Below are positions 37,899-50,593 of a DNA stretch of 64,000 bases, one piece after another (position 1 is the stretch's first letter; every line of letters begins with the position of its first letter). The position numbers were made by a program, and so were the translations under genes. The notes under the pieces were generated by a model. The model was not told where the DNA came from. It was given only the letters and a program-made list of their open reading frames with translations, and searched no databases. The DNA lies in the NCBI GenBank assembly GCA_037892935.1, contig JAYXKI010000012.1:744001-808000 (forward strand), in the 5' to 3' direction. The stretch is from Phlebopus portentosus. Taxonomy: Eukaryota; Basidiomycota; Agaricomycetes; Boletales; Boletinellaceae.

Positions 37899-40234
37899 AT
37901 GCTTCCTCGATTTTTCACCCCGGACCACACTTCCACAGTCCCAATTAAATCCGGCAATGAATCCTCACCTCTCTTTCCCGTCAACTCGACAAGATCACAC
38001 GATTGCGCAGAACCTGTACCGGGTGCATTCAGAGCTGCTAGTCTGGCAAGCGTCGTGGCATACCCCGACGAGGATGTGGATATGGCCTTGACGGTGAGTT
38101 GACCTGATTGGCTATGGTCAGCGGACCAGACGGACTGACAGACCCAAAACTTAAAAGGAGCAAGACCTCGAAATGATAGTCCCTGTGTCATCTGTTAGAC
38201 CTCGCTGTCATTCGATAAGTTCCCACATGTGCGACTGATGGGCTTTACACTTAGATGTCTCCTGGGGCGGGCGAAAGTAAGCGTATACAGTCGAATTTAC
38301 GGGACGCGAGTACAGTTTCAAAGGTGAGATTTCCATCATCTCTCGTTTCAAGCCTGGATTTATGAGAATAGCGATCAACATCGAGTAGTCCGTCTGAGTC
38401 ATCGCAGGCCATAATCAGCCGTGTCTCGCAACTGGCGATGCAGTTAGAACAACTTAGTACCAGTCAAGCACAGCTGATGGAAATCCTCCGACAGAAGGAT
38501 GTCCGAATCAATGGCCTCGAAGTTGAGCTGATGAATTTGGTACGCTTTACTTCTTTTCTTCCTGGTATTCAAGTTCTGATCCATTCTCATGCATTTATCT
38601 ATAGCGTCTCGACGGTGAGACAATGCGAACAGAGGCTTCGTGGCGACAGCGCGGTGACGACCTGCTTCTTCAAAGTCTCCCCACGTCGCTTGAGGTTGAC
38701 AAGCGCCAGTTGTTGACTCTCCCAGTTCGTCAGATACTGCTCGCTTCCGAATCATCTCCGCAGACTCTACTTGCTAACTCATCAGAAATCACGACATCAA
38801 AAGATAGAATTGACGTACGGTCGCAGAGGGGAAATGCAGCGGGGCGAACGGTGCAGACACCAACGCAGGAGAAACAAGGCGAGAGCGGTCTTAAAAACAA
38901 GGCATCAAGCCGGAGAACTGCGAAGTGCTCGGGGGTTGTGATGAGTCCGAGACACGAAACGTCGGTGAGAGGACTATTCTTTGACATATAAGTGTTGAGC
39001 TTCATTCACAAACGTTTTAGAATCAGAGATGGACAGCTGAGGAAGAGGAGGACTTCATCATGGTTGACAATAGCAACGATGATGGCTACGATGCTGACGA
39101 TCAAATAGAGCAGCACGGGGCGGAGCAAGGCGATGAAGACCACTTCGACCTCGATCAGACCGACAAAGACGAAACAGACGAAGAAAATGTCCCGAAGACA
39201 AAAGCACAGAGTCGTTGGTCCGGAAAGCGAATCAAAGACAAGAAAAATGTCAGCGCATAAAAGTTGAACCATTTTTTTTTTTGGCTGATGATCCCTCAGC
39301 GTATCATCAGAAAGGTCATAAGGGAAACTTATAATGTGACGACGGTCCTGGATTTTCTTTTCTGTGCCACTGCCGACCCCATTCTAGTCGAAACCTTCAA
39401 TCGTACCGGTGCAGGTGGTCCAGACGAGGCCCGACCCCTTGTCGACATGCGCGACACCCTTGCCTCGGAATGGAACAAAGAGGTCATCCGAATTCTGGTT
39501 GACAAAGTCATGAGGAGGGAGAAAGCGATAAAGCTAGGGGTTACGAAGTCCGATTGGGTTCGGTCTATCAAGAATAGGCTCAGGAATATCCGTGCCCAAT
39601 GGAAGAACGGACAAGCTCAGCCTAAATCCGACGGCGAGTCATTTGAAACGTCGAAGGAGGTGGACGACAGGGTGACAAAGCACTATACCGAAGGATTGAC
39701 GAGAGCTAGGCGGAACTCCAGACGACACAATGTGAGTACTGATTTTCTGGTTATTCCGATTATGTGTTAATCACCCTACAGAAATATAGGTCACGACTGC
39801 GCATCGTCGAGGCAAAAGTCAGGCAATGTGAAAGGTTGAACGATGAGGAAGAGAGCAGGAGGTGGAAGAAAACGCAGGACGTGCTCGAGAAATTGGGGCC
39901 GGCGGGTATGAGTTCTGACGAAAGTGACCCTGACGACGGATTTTCCGGTACACGAGTCAAGGCGATGCCCTGGCGGAGAAACATTCGCACTCTCTTGGTT
40001 CACATTGACTCCCATAGGTCTGACCGTACCATCTACTCCAGACGGGGAGCGAAGCCTGTATTAAGGGAAAGGCGAGGCTACAAAGAGACTTCTCGCGAGC
40101 CGGTCCTGAATCTTCCGCTCTCCTTTTATAACGACAATTGGCTCAGTGTCCAGGGTCCTGCTCAGAGGACAGTTCTTTTTCACCTCGCTGAGGAAGATTT
40201 TGATTGGTCATGCATAAATATGTGGATACAATAG
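37899..40234 (+). CDS. Unknown basidiomycete-type gene, about 637 aa, 8 exons, intact
   Basis: All joins keep phase 0: 37899-38093, 38142-38186 (least certain), 38255-38323, 38408-38539, 38605-38964, 39021-39248, 39300-39731, 39782-40234. Introns are 48-84 nt with GT-AG ends. The protein has a helical N-terminal part (MQLEQLSTSQAQLMEILRQK), a Ser/Thr-rich middle, an acidic stretch, a conserved-looking block (SEWNKEVIRILVDKVMRR, DWVRSIKNRLRNIRAQW) and a C-terminal PWRRNIRTLL...FYNDNWLSVQG region. The latter recalls a hypothetical-protein family common in Agaricomycetes, though I cannot name it. There is no membrane segment. Without splicing, the region shows only short frames and would be missed. 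Confidence 0.65.
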
Positions 40235-41820
40235 AAATGACCGGGTCTTATCAATAGAAGTATGAGCTTTGCGCGATATCTCCATCAAACTTAATGGCGG
40301 TGTCATCTCAGTACCGCCATATTGTTTTGTTGTCTGGTTGTTCTTGATGGGAAAGCAACAACGTCCGTATGCGATTAACCCCTCATATAGTCCGCAACAG
40401 CCCACGACTTGTTCTTATGCAAGATGGTGACATCGCAATTGACGGTATTGGGATGGCACTGGATATTGTTAATAAACAAATCCTTCTTGAATAGATCCAA
40501 GAAAATGTCATCTAAGTGGACGACCCGATGACTGGGTGCAAGTCCATGATAGGATCTACCTTCTTTCATGACACGGTCGATTTCACTTATCACTTAAGCC
40601 TTGCGTTCTGCCGGTAAAATTGTTCTTACAAACTCAGAGAAGCGCATTACTGCGCAATACCTACAACTATGCAGAGAGCTCTATGAGGATCAAAGTATTT
40701 CAGCGGAGAAGTTACTAAGTTGGGGGTGTCTCTTTTGCAATTACCGCGAGGCAGAGCTTTTTAGTTCTTATTTCATCTTTCTTAAAACATCCACACTTCA
40801 GCAATGCAGGTTCCTTTGACTCGCAATCTCTGGGAAATTTAAGAGGATATTAGGTGGGAATATGGTTGCACAGCCACATACAATCAACTGCGCGCGCAGT
40901 TGATTGCTTGCCTACAAGGCCGTCATTCCCATGATCAACTGGACTATGTAATTGAATCTATTTATTAATATTGTGAATATCGGATTTCTGGGTCGAACTC
41001 AAGAACATCGTGTATATGTCTTCCGCCACATTTTGTTGTAGAAAGCGGGCATGAATGGACTGTGTGATTGTTCCTACAGTGTTCCTACAGTAATTCAAAT
41101 GTGAGATATGACCTTACAGTGGCTAACAGGTGGTTCCCCTAAGTCTTCGTCACCCCCGTTTGTGGAAGGTGATCGGCACATGCCGCACCCAACTCTTACA
41201 GCGCGCGCTTTGGCATTTTCTGTTCGTTATGTATTGGATGCTTATCCGTAATATATATATAATTATAAGGGATCTGGTGCCAGCGATGGGTTGAAACTCC
41301 GCTGAATTTGCATCTGGGACAGGACCTAGCTGTTGCAGCAACTACTAGGGACAGAACCCGGACCAGTCCTAGATTTTCTGACCTAATGTGATATTGATTA
41401 CCAAATTTCTCTATGTAGAAGCATTGATCGATGTGAACAATCGATCGTGTGATCTCATTTTTCGGACATAATAGCCCATTTAAGGAAGGAGGACCCTGTT
41501 GCCTGGCGCTCGCTCTGAGTCTGGCAAGGGGGTTCCTCACTGGTCCTACCCAGATCACTCCAGTCTGGCGCCGTCTGAGGCTACCGAAAATTCGGCTCGA
41601 CCTCTCGGGCAGCGTCGGACCGGTGGTTTAGGTTTGGCACCGTCGCCAGATCCCTTACGGATAAGCGTCCAGTGTATCGGATTTGAGGTTGATCGTATGC
41701 TCATTCAGAGCCAGATGACTCTTACATTTTCAGTCCCTTGTGTAAATGTCGGCTGTATGCGATGCACTCTATCACATAGTACAGTATGTGCGTATTTGGC
41801 TTGATTCCTGTGCTTTTCAG
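40235..41820. other. No gene recognised; contains a 26-bp perfect palindrome
   Basis: AT-rich intergenic sequence. The open frames here (for example minus 40593-40375 and plus 41499-41804) lack motifs or splice support. A perfect palindrome lies at 40881-40906. Confidence 0.35.
40881..40906. repeat. Perfect 26-bp palindrome
   Basis: CAATCAACTGCGC followed by its exact reverse complement. A degenerate form (CAATCAACAGTGCGCTCAGT) lies near 53263-53290 within similar sequence, so it is probably part of a dispersed repeat. Confidence 0.8.
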
Positions 41821-41824
41821 AACG

Positions 41825-42480
41825 TAGTGTAAAAGTAATAGGCAAGCGTCGCTAGATAGAGAAGTGAAATTTTACTGTCTCAGAGATTAACGACGGGCTG
41901 GCCAATCTGCAGGATTCTTCGCACTATCCCCTTGAATTCTGTCGAACACGGAAGATGAGTCCGTCTGGTACCGGGTAAGAGCACTACTCTCCCACCCGAT
42001 GCTGCATAAGGCTAGTCTGCCAACTTTCTCCTTGGCGGGATACACGAAGAGACTTCTTCTTGATGTCTGACAGTCAGTAAACTGCCGTTGCCTGTTTGCA
42101 AGTCGAGAGAACAATTAGAAACTCGCAGGAGCCCACGACAAATTGAAAATGCACGCCATTTGGCAAATACCGCACTGTAGGGTACCGACAGCCAGACACC
42201 ACCCTGATGTTCCGATATATCGGATATTGGCGTGTCCTTCTGGACTTCCACGGGAGATCAGCAAGTTCTCCCCGGTTGAGAATGCTGGTCATCGCCCAGG
42301 TTCAGTTTCCTAGTGTATTGACCATCTCAGCACTGAAGCTATTCGAAGCTCTCGTCTGGAGTGAATTTAGTGTTGTATGTTATAGTCCGTGAATGCAAGA
42401 AACTTTACAAACAGGAATGGGCTGGCATAACATACGATCCGTCAGAAAAAAAAGCATAGATTTGACTCGCAACCATTTAC
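41825..42480 (+). repeat. Dispersed non-coding repeat, copy B
   Basis: Matches copy C (51674-51830 and 52255-52545): GCAAGCGTCGCTAGATAG, ATCCCCTTGAATTCTGT, ACACGAAGAGACTTCT, ACAATTAGAAACTCG, CCACCCTGATGTTCCGA. Its last part (GTCCGTGAATGCAAGAAAC) is inverted relative to copy C. No coding potential. Confidence 0.75.
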
Positions 42481-42959
42481 ACTACGCCGCACAACCCTTA
42501 GGGAGAGTGTGAGCAACCCTGAGCGCACTTTACGCATCCCATGAACGTCTTCAAATTCAACGGCTCCGCGCTGTACGAAGGAACTAATCCTGCTGAAATC
42601 GGATCTGCGTCAATGATCTGACTCCGCATTAACCGGCTCAGACAGAAACATCCGTCGCTAACACGCCGGCTGTATTAAAGAGAACGAGAAGTAGCCGAAG
42701 GGACATCAAATTAAGGGTGTCAGAGCATCGTGTCAGGTAGGTGTACGCGATGTTGCGAACGGACTTGGCGAGAAGGTGGGGAGAAACGGACATCAAATCC
42801 AAGGAATCGTGTCGGGTAGTCGTACGCGATGAAGGCTTGACCTTGAGGGGACGAGAAGAAAACGGGAAATGGAAATCAAAGGAAAGGAATCCGTCGACGG
42901 ATGATATTGTAAGACGATCATGTGACTGACATCTACCAGTATCGGTATTATCTTTCAGC

Positions 42960-43170
42960 TTTGTATTGGATGACTCTGTGCATATTTGTCCACCAGAACC
43001 GAATTTGAGATATCAGGTGAGGACAAGCACATTGTGAAGTGTGCTGATCTCTTCCACACGGCCGGGTGGGTATGGTCATATTTGCCCCATTCAGTTGCGG
43101 AGACGGCCCGTGCATTAGGAAGCTGTGTTTCTCATTGCAAAGAACTTGAAACGAAAGTGGCGTGTACACG
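42960..43170 (+). repeat. Dispersed repeat R1, copy D
   Basis: About 200 bp highly similar to 51940-52135 (GTCCACCAGAACCGAATTTG, ATCAGGTGAGGACAAGCAC, CCCATTCAGTTGCGGAGAC) and inverted at 36035-36235. Confidence 0.8.
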
Positions 43171-43329
43171 TGTACAGACAACCCGTAACCGTACTTTGCT
43201 TAGAACGCTACTTTCCATAGCCTCCGACGTTTCTGGTTTGTTTCTAATTGATCGATATATCCGATTAGTTAAATAGATCTGTATCGCTTTGTTGGATTCC
43301 TAAAATTCGTCGTACTCATCCAGTGCAGT

Positions 43330-44760
43330 ATGGTGTTCTTCTGGAGCAGACCGCACTTTGTTCTCGTTGGCCGCCTTTACGGACACTCAGAGGGAATTAA
43401 TTCCCTCTCTATATCAAACGACGGCACAGTCCTCGCTAGCGGGGGTACGTTTCCTCCGTCTGGAACTGAGTCCACTGAGAACAGTTTTTATAGGCTCGGA
43501 TACACTGCGTCTGTGGGACATAGTAGCCTGTAAAGAACTGTGACCACCATTTCGTCCGGACCACAGGGTTAATGTCCGTGGCCAAGTCACTTGCACCTCG
43601 TGGCTACCCACCAGTGACTGGAGAAAAACCCTGATTTTTGCGACCTCCGTTGGCTACCTAATCGTTTGGAAAGAATCCGAGTCGGTGAGATATCCCTCGT
43701 ATTTCCTTAGCTTGCGCTGACCTACTGCCAGGGAGCTTTTAAGGAGCTGTCCGCACACCGCGTTGGAACCCCCGAGCAAGTGATCAGCCTCTCCGTCTCG
43801 AAACCGGACACCAAGTCCTTCCGTGTTGCGCTCGGCACGTACGAACGCTGGGTCCGCGTCTTTATGTACGATGACGAAATTCCTGGGACTCCCACAGCTG
43901 TCTTTTCGGTACAGCTCGCTGGAACGATTCCGAAGTCCATTGCCTTTGCCGATAACGTGAGAGCCGACCTCATTATATTTGGGATGATGGACGGGCGAAT
44001 GTAACAGTTCCGCGCTTCTTAAACTTTCTTTAAGTAATGACCAGAATTACCCAGCCTTACTGTTCACGGGCAGAGGGGTAACATTCTAAGGTCAACAAAT
44101 GCCTTCTCGCAAATTTGGTGAGACCTTCGGCATAGTCTGCGACTGTTTCATTGACTCAATGGCGATGCAGTGGCTACGCAGCATTTTGTCCTGGTCGCAG
44201 GTTAGCGGTCATTGATAATTCCGAGGATGGCTTTAGCGTCATCGATGTCGCTACGGGTAGCTTGGTCCGCGCTCTGCCTTGTCCTGTAAATAAGACCGTG
44301 CCCAAGCAAGTAGCTTGGGCTCACCACCAGAAGCTAATAATTGGAGGGTCCGATCATGGAATGCTTTACGTCTACAATGCGGAGACGGGGCAAGTCACTC
44401 AGAAGCTGCAGCATGAGAGTTCTGGTTTCGTCCAGACGGTGGCCGTGCGCATCAATATGCTCAAAACTATCAAAGCTGAAATATTCTTCTTCAGAGTTTC
44501 GACGGGTCGACAGAAACGCTCGTCATGGGTGGTTCATCAACGAACTACGGGTCTTCAAAACCGTACATTTCATTCTGGCGGATGACACACTCGAGAAAGT
44601 ATCCGCGAACCTCTTGGGGTTGGCTTGATATCCTTACTCTTGCGCATGCAGCATTCGTCCTCGCATTCTTAGTGGCATTGTTACAGCCTCATGTCTCTCG
44701 AGTAAGAACCACTTGTCGCGTTTTAATTCTAAGCGCCTTGCAGGATGACTGACGATACAC
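43330..44760 (+). pseudogene. WD40-repeat protein with C-terminal membrane segment, decayed
   Basis: Exon 1 from ATG 43330 (LYGHSEGINSLSISNDGTVL) joins across a 49-nt intron (43446-43494) to SDTLRLWDIVACKEL, a clear WD40 blade. The frame then meets TGA at 43541-43543 but continues (PPFRPDHRVNVRGQVTCTSW...VGYLIVWKESES), consistent with CGA to TGA. Later exons give EQVISLSVSKPDTKSFRVAL, IAFADNVRADLIIFGMMDG, the LAVIDNSEDGFSVIDV stretch and IIGGSDHGMLYVYN. The end has a hydrophobic segment (LTLAHAAFVLAFLVALL, near 44640-44690). The order matches a WD40 family expanded in basidiomycetes. It is non-functional if the TGA is real. Confidence 0.65.
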
Positions 44761-44764
44761 CTGT

Positions 44765-45885
44765 AGCGCTTAGGCTTATTGCTTTCGAGTAGTCTTACGA
44801 ATATCGACGATTCTGGCGACTCTACTCCAAATGCTCAACACGAGCTTCGTGCGGTACGTGCGGAACTCGAGCAAATGAGACATTTAGTAGACGGCATGCC
44901 CAGGGGCGGTAGATAGGAAGGAGGCTCGGATGAAGCATATTACCGTGATAGCTTCGGTTTTCTTCAGAAGTCTTGAGACACGATACATTCCCAATTTCGG
45001 CCCCTGTGCCTCAAATCACGAAATATAAGTCATATCCCGATGAACAGTGCACTTGCCCGTTTTGTGTGATCTAGCCTTCTCTTCATGAGTCCTGCGACGC
45101 ATGACATTTTGCCCAAATCCGTGGCACAACTCACAAGGAGCAATCGTCGGCCGCAAGATAACTCTCGAAATCCATGGAGGTTTTAAATCTCGTCGAATAC
45201 GCAGGAACGTATTCAAAGTAAGCTCCTTAGTTCCCTCTCTCCTTTCGTCCCATCTTTTTCCCAATGTTGCATATTTTCATGTCACCTTTCCGCACCCTGC
45301 TTTTTTCCTTTCATTCCGTCTTGTGATCACTATCATTCCATCATTTGGCGCCTTTTATTTGTGTCATCACTGAAGCCCTCGCCGCCTCTAGATCTGGCCA
45401 AGCCAGAGTCACAACCTGTGTAGTCTTCAATCATTTGACTCTATAAAAGCAATGCGGACTTCAACATCTGAGGCATATAGCAGCATCCCAGTCAGCATCT
45501 TCCCAGCTCACCAGCTGAGTCTGGAGCCCTGAACGATGCTCATATATAATCTAGTGCAATTATCATGATTTTATGTGTATGAATCTGGCCAGGAAACTGC
45601 TTCTCTTGGTCCAGGGAGCTTAGGGGGGAGATGTGCAGTTTTCAGCAACTCAGGCATGCCACAGGCTGACAATTCCAGTACACATTTCAGCTCAAACTCA
45701 ATATTTAAACTCATAATAAAGTCATATTATCATTTAGGACTGGTCTGGGGAGCTGTACAGCCAGGTTTGAGGTCAGGAAATTTTGAGAAAGTCAGGGTTG
45801 TATGCAAAATTGACAGTTTGCAACGTTTTGGGGTCAATTTTGCACCAATTTCCCTTGCTCAAGTTTTAATATGAAACCCACAATC
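44765..45885. other. No gene recognised
   Basis: Mixed sequence with pyrimidine-rich pieces (45230-45340) and CCAGCTCACCAGCTGAGTCTGG near 45505-45530, a short inverted repeat. Nothing codes convincingly. Confidence 0.35.
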
Positions 45886-45970
45886 AATGATGAATTTAAA
45901 AACTTAGATCATGCAAAACGGTTAAGTGTTGGGTGAGATATGATTTATTTTGTGTTTTGAGGTGTAGGAG
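45886..45970 (+). repeat. Dispersed repeat R3, copy 2
   Basis: TTGGGTGAGATATGATTTAT and TTTGTGTTTTGAGGTG, matching 32683-32750 and 52733-52815. Confidence 0.6.
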
Positions 45971-46320
45971 GGCCAAAATATGTCACATGTCTAAATTACT
46001 AGTGTATTATGGAATGCCCTAGAAATCAGGCCACGCTTAGAGCAGGTGAGACTATACTCAGCTAGGATCTATCAAAGGTACTTACTTGAGTCTCGAACAT
46101 CTACACAGGTCAAGCAACACTTGCAGAAATTGATCTGCTCATCACAGCTCATCATTTCATCACAGGCAAAGCCTCATGAGGCCACCCTGGATGGAAATAA
46201 GAATTGGAATTGCCCCAATGCAATTGAAGCTATTTAAACCCTTATTACTGAAAAGAGGCTGCTAGAACTAGAGGCCCTTTTCAGGGCCTTCTTGACTGTG
46301 CACTATCTACCTGGGAGTGC

Positions 46321-46908
46321 TTTTCATCAGAATTTAATGATGATGAAGCAATTGTAGCACTTACTGAAGCAGAGAAGGAGCAGGCTTGGATGCCTGCAAC
46401 AAATGATGCAAATGAGGGAGCACTTGGCTCCCTCAGGCTTTTTGCCTGCAAAAATCCAAGCAGATCTTTGTGACTATTCAATTCAGTATTTAGATATCGA
46501 CACAACGACATAGAAGAATTTATTGAAACTGTACTCACCAGTGAAGAAGACCAAAAGTTTTTGCGTGTGCAGGCACGTGCCGAGGATTCAAGCGGCCTGG
46601 AGAGGAAATGGCAGCATGAAGTTACTGCAAAAAAGGATCAGGAACATGCTGCAAAAAAACTGAAGACCGACCTACTTATGCAGAAGAAGAAGGACTGAGA
46701 TGAACACATTGAATTGGTCTCTATGGAGCAGGACAGTTCCACTGTCGAGCGAATGACCATCCCTATAATGAAAATTCAGCTTGTGAAATTAAAAAAAATT
46801 TATCCAGCTGACGTGCCTGCTGAGAAGACAATGTCAAAGAAAGCTGAAAAGCAAGCAATTTTGCTTGCTTTAGTTGCCAGGTACAATGTGGAACATCAAG
46901 AAGAATAA
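46321..46908 (+). pseudogene. Unidentified coiled-coil ORF remnant, transposon-like
   Basis: One frame reads as protein over 46321-46908 except for TGA at about 46471 and 46696: SSEFNDDEAIVALTEAEKEQ, IEEFIETVLTSEEDQKF, a charged coiled-coil (ERKWQHEVTAKKDQEHAAKK), and a C-terminal KIYPADVPAEKTMSKKAEKQ stretch ending at TAA. It lies just downstream of repeat R3, as does the coiled-coil remnant at 32849-33598. A common transposon origin is therefore possible. The family is unknown. Confidence 0.4.
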
Positions 46909-47740
46909 CGATTCATTGTATATTTTTGTACTCCATACAAATTTGCTAGCGGATGATGATCTTGTTTGTCTCATTCCAGTGAACATCAAATGTGTCCATA
47001 TCTCTGTACAAACACCAAACCTGAAGCTACAAGACTATGCACTCACCTTGATCTGCAGCAGTATGAAACTGGTGAAGCTTGCATCTGTCGCAGACAAAAA
47101 GGACAAAATCAAAGGATAATATATGCACAATGAACTGGGCTGCTTCATGTCACTTTCCATGTTCAGAGAGGCTTGGAGCTGTTGTCTTTTGGGCTTGCAT
47201 GTATGCATATAGAGCTAATGTGATAAATTTATTCTTGTCCACAGTTCAAATTAAGTGGCGTACGTACTTTGGGAGAGTAGCGTCTAAGGTATCTACATGC
47301 CACAGCCTTGATTCAGATGATAAGAGGAAGAGGATTCCATTTGTCTTAGGATCTTTGTAGTAATTTGTCTGCATTCGTTTTCAGAGAGTGGACATTGCAG
47401 TGGACTGCTGTATCATTTGGCGGGCCTCGGTAATTTTTTGATGCAATAAACTTTCCTGTTCAAGGTTGGATGATCATCTTAGAACTTAGAAGGTCAAACA
47501 TAAGATTTGCGTGTGTTGCGAGGCACTCCACAAGTATCCGAGGCCGACCGAACAAGATCTAGCAGATAGATTCCAGAAGCAACGTGTAAGTGTGTGTGAA
47601 GTAAAAGTGAGACATTGTGATCGACGCTAACTACTACAACAGGCAGGTATTTGAACTCCGACAGAAAAAAAACGTGTACGCGGCAACCTTCGGGATTGCC
47701 AGTCCGTAACACATACCTGTGTAGCCGTACGTACCTAAGA
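46909..47740. other. No gene recognised
   Basis: AT-rich. Small frames with Cys/His scattered, no motif. Ends where CTACACAGA-type motifs begin. Confidence 0.35.
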
Positions 47741-48127
47741 TAAAAAAATCTACGCAAAAATCTGTCTCACATCACACAGAAAATTTGTGTAGAACAAGAT
47801 ACATTAGGAACACAGATATACGCATTTCTGTGTAGATCACGCAACACAAAAGTCTGTATAGTTTTGTCTAGCTGACGTGGTGCTTGATTAGATTTTGAGA
47901 GTTGATATATAAGAACTAGACTAGATTTGTATAATCGAACTATGTAAATCTACACAGAATCTACACAGATCTCTACGCGTGCGAGTGACGAGTGTCAGAC
48001 GAACTTAGATGCATTTTGACGTGTCGTCCTCTTTGTCTCTTGCCACCACTAGTACTGTCATGCCACTCTATCCACCCCCAGCACCTACAAATCATCTCCG
48101 TCCCTGCTTCATCCACCTCATTCATGA

Positions 48128-48897
<770 letters not shown>

Positions 48898-49565
48898 GGA
48901 CGTCTACGTGGTAACTTGATGGGGAAACGTGTCGATTTCTCGGCACATACTGTCATCACCGGAGACCAAAACCTAGAACTTGACGAAGTTGGCGCGCCGA
49001 AGGGCATCGCCATGCCTCTCACGTGCCAAGAAAGAGGTTAGTAGGAAGAGCATCTTGGCTGACGTGTGTTATAAATTGTTTGACCGTACAATATCGCGTA
49101 CTTACAAGAGCTCGTGCCGAATGGATCGAAAGAATACCCTCGAGCGCGATATGTGATTCGAGATACCGGGGAGCGTAAAGTTCTTCGGTACAATAAGCGT
49201 ACGGACATCTTTCCCCAGTATTAACGCAGTTATGTACTTACTCTTTAACCGACAGCGATCGTGGCACAAGGTGTCTATGATGTGTCTCAGGGTCCCACTA
49301 ATGCCCTATTTGAGTGCGTGCCCGACCTATATGTTCATGTCTGAACTCTGACCAATTTTATGTAGGCTTTCGTCTCAATCTTTCCGTTACTCCTCTGTAC
49401 AATGCCGACTTCCATGGTGATGAATTGAACATGCGGTATGTTGTATCACTTCCGCTTTGAGTTATTGTTTCTGATCTCCATGTAGCGTTCCCCAAAGCGA
49501 GGAGACTGGTCAAATAGCGTGGGTCCAAAGGCAGATCATTTCGTTCCAAGCAAACAAGACCGTTG
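48898..49565 (+). pseudogene. RNA polymerase II largest subunit (RPB1) fragment inside HSP70
   Basis: Collinear with the RPB1 catalytic region: [34 protein letters not shown], an intron-like gap, [35 protein letters not shown], another gap, WHKVSMMCLRVPLMPY, a gap, FRLNLSVTPLYNADFHGDEL, a 48-nt-type intron (GTATGT...TGTAG), [19 protein letters not shown] and QANKTV. The metal-binding NADFDGD motif is altered to NADFHGD, and one segment runs into a stop. Retained introns show that the source was genomic DNA rather than mRNA. It starts and ends abruptly within the HSP70 frame. Confidence 0.85.
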
Positions 49566-50040
49566 GCTGCTATCCTCAAGGGTGACACCTCGGAGAAGAC
49601 CCAAGACCTCCTCTTGCTTGATGTCGTTCCTCTGTCGCTCAGTATCGAGACTGCTGGTGGTGTCATGACCGCGCTGATCAAGCGTAACATGACTGTCTCG
49701 ATGAAGAAGTCCGAAATCTTCTCGACGTACGCTGACGACCAGCCCGGTGTGCTTATCCAGGCCTATAGGGATGAGCGTGCGCGTACAAAGGACAACAACT
49801 TGCTCGGCAAGTTTGAGCTGTATCCCGCCTGCATCTCGTGGTGTTCCGCAAGTTGAAGTCACGTTCGATATCGATGCTAACGGTATTCTCAACGTCTCTG
49901 CTTCGGACAAGACGAAGGCAACTCGAACCGTATAACCGTCACCAATGACAAGGGCCATCTGCTGTCGAGGAGGCTAACGAACGCATGGTCAAGGATGTCG
50001 ATCAATTCAAGACTGAAGATGAGGCTGATGCCGCGCAGTG
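49566..50040 (+). pseudogene. HSP70 fragment, substrate-binding part
   Basis: Resumes HSP70 just past the point where it was left: [73 protein letters not shown], then after a frameshift [20 protein letters not shown]. Weaker matches continue to about 50040. Only about seven codons of HSP70 are missing between the two halves. The frameshift and stops make it a pseudogene. Confidence 0.88.
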
Positions 50041-50296
50041 CCGATCGCTTAGCTCATCGGTCTCTCGCCACGATCTAAGTGTTGCGTTGTCTGTACAATG
50101 ACAAGATGGCCTTCAAAGAATGTTTTCGATAATTGCCTAATAAAGCTATAAATTTGCACAAATAGAAATCGGATTTTTGAATACTGTGCTAGAGCATGAA
50201 TACACAGGAAATATAAGACAAACTACGCAGAACTACACAGTGATGTACACGAAACTACACAGATGGTCTTTTTAGTAGAGCTATAACGGTCCGTGT

Positions 50297-50465
50297 TATT
50301 GTAGTATACCCTGATTTGGTAGAGTTACGGAACCTTCGTATACGCCGTATTCCCGTAAACGGGTGTTCCGTATCCGTATGAGACCTTGACCACCATATAC
50401 GGTCGTATCCGTGTAAAGCTCGAGTTATACGGCCGGATCCGTATACGATACGGTCGGTACCTAGA
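50297..50465. repeat. CCGTATAC-type repeat cluster 1
   Basis: Many overlapping copies of CCGTATAC, CGTATACGG, TATACGG and CCGTATCCGTAT in both orientations within about 170 bp. The same kind of cluster fills 63830-64000. Confidence 0.7.
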
Positions 50466-50593
50466 CTGAAAAGTACACATTTTAGACAATTTATGCTGTA
50501 ACCTCCATCAATTCATTTGATTTTTTTTCTGCTGTAACATCATGATGATAGGTACGTGTCTAATGTGTTTTTCGCATTGAAAATGTAAATGTG

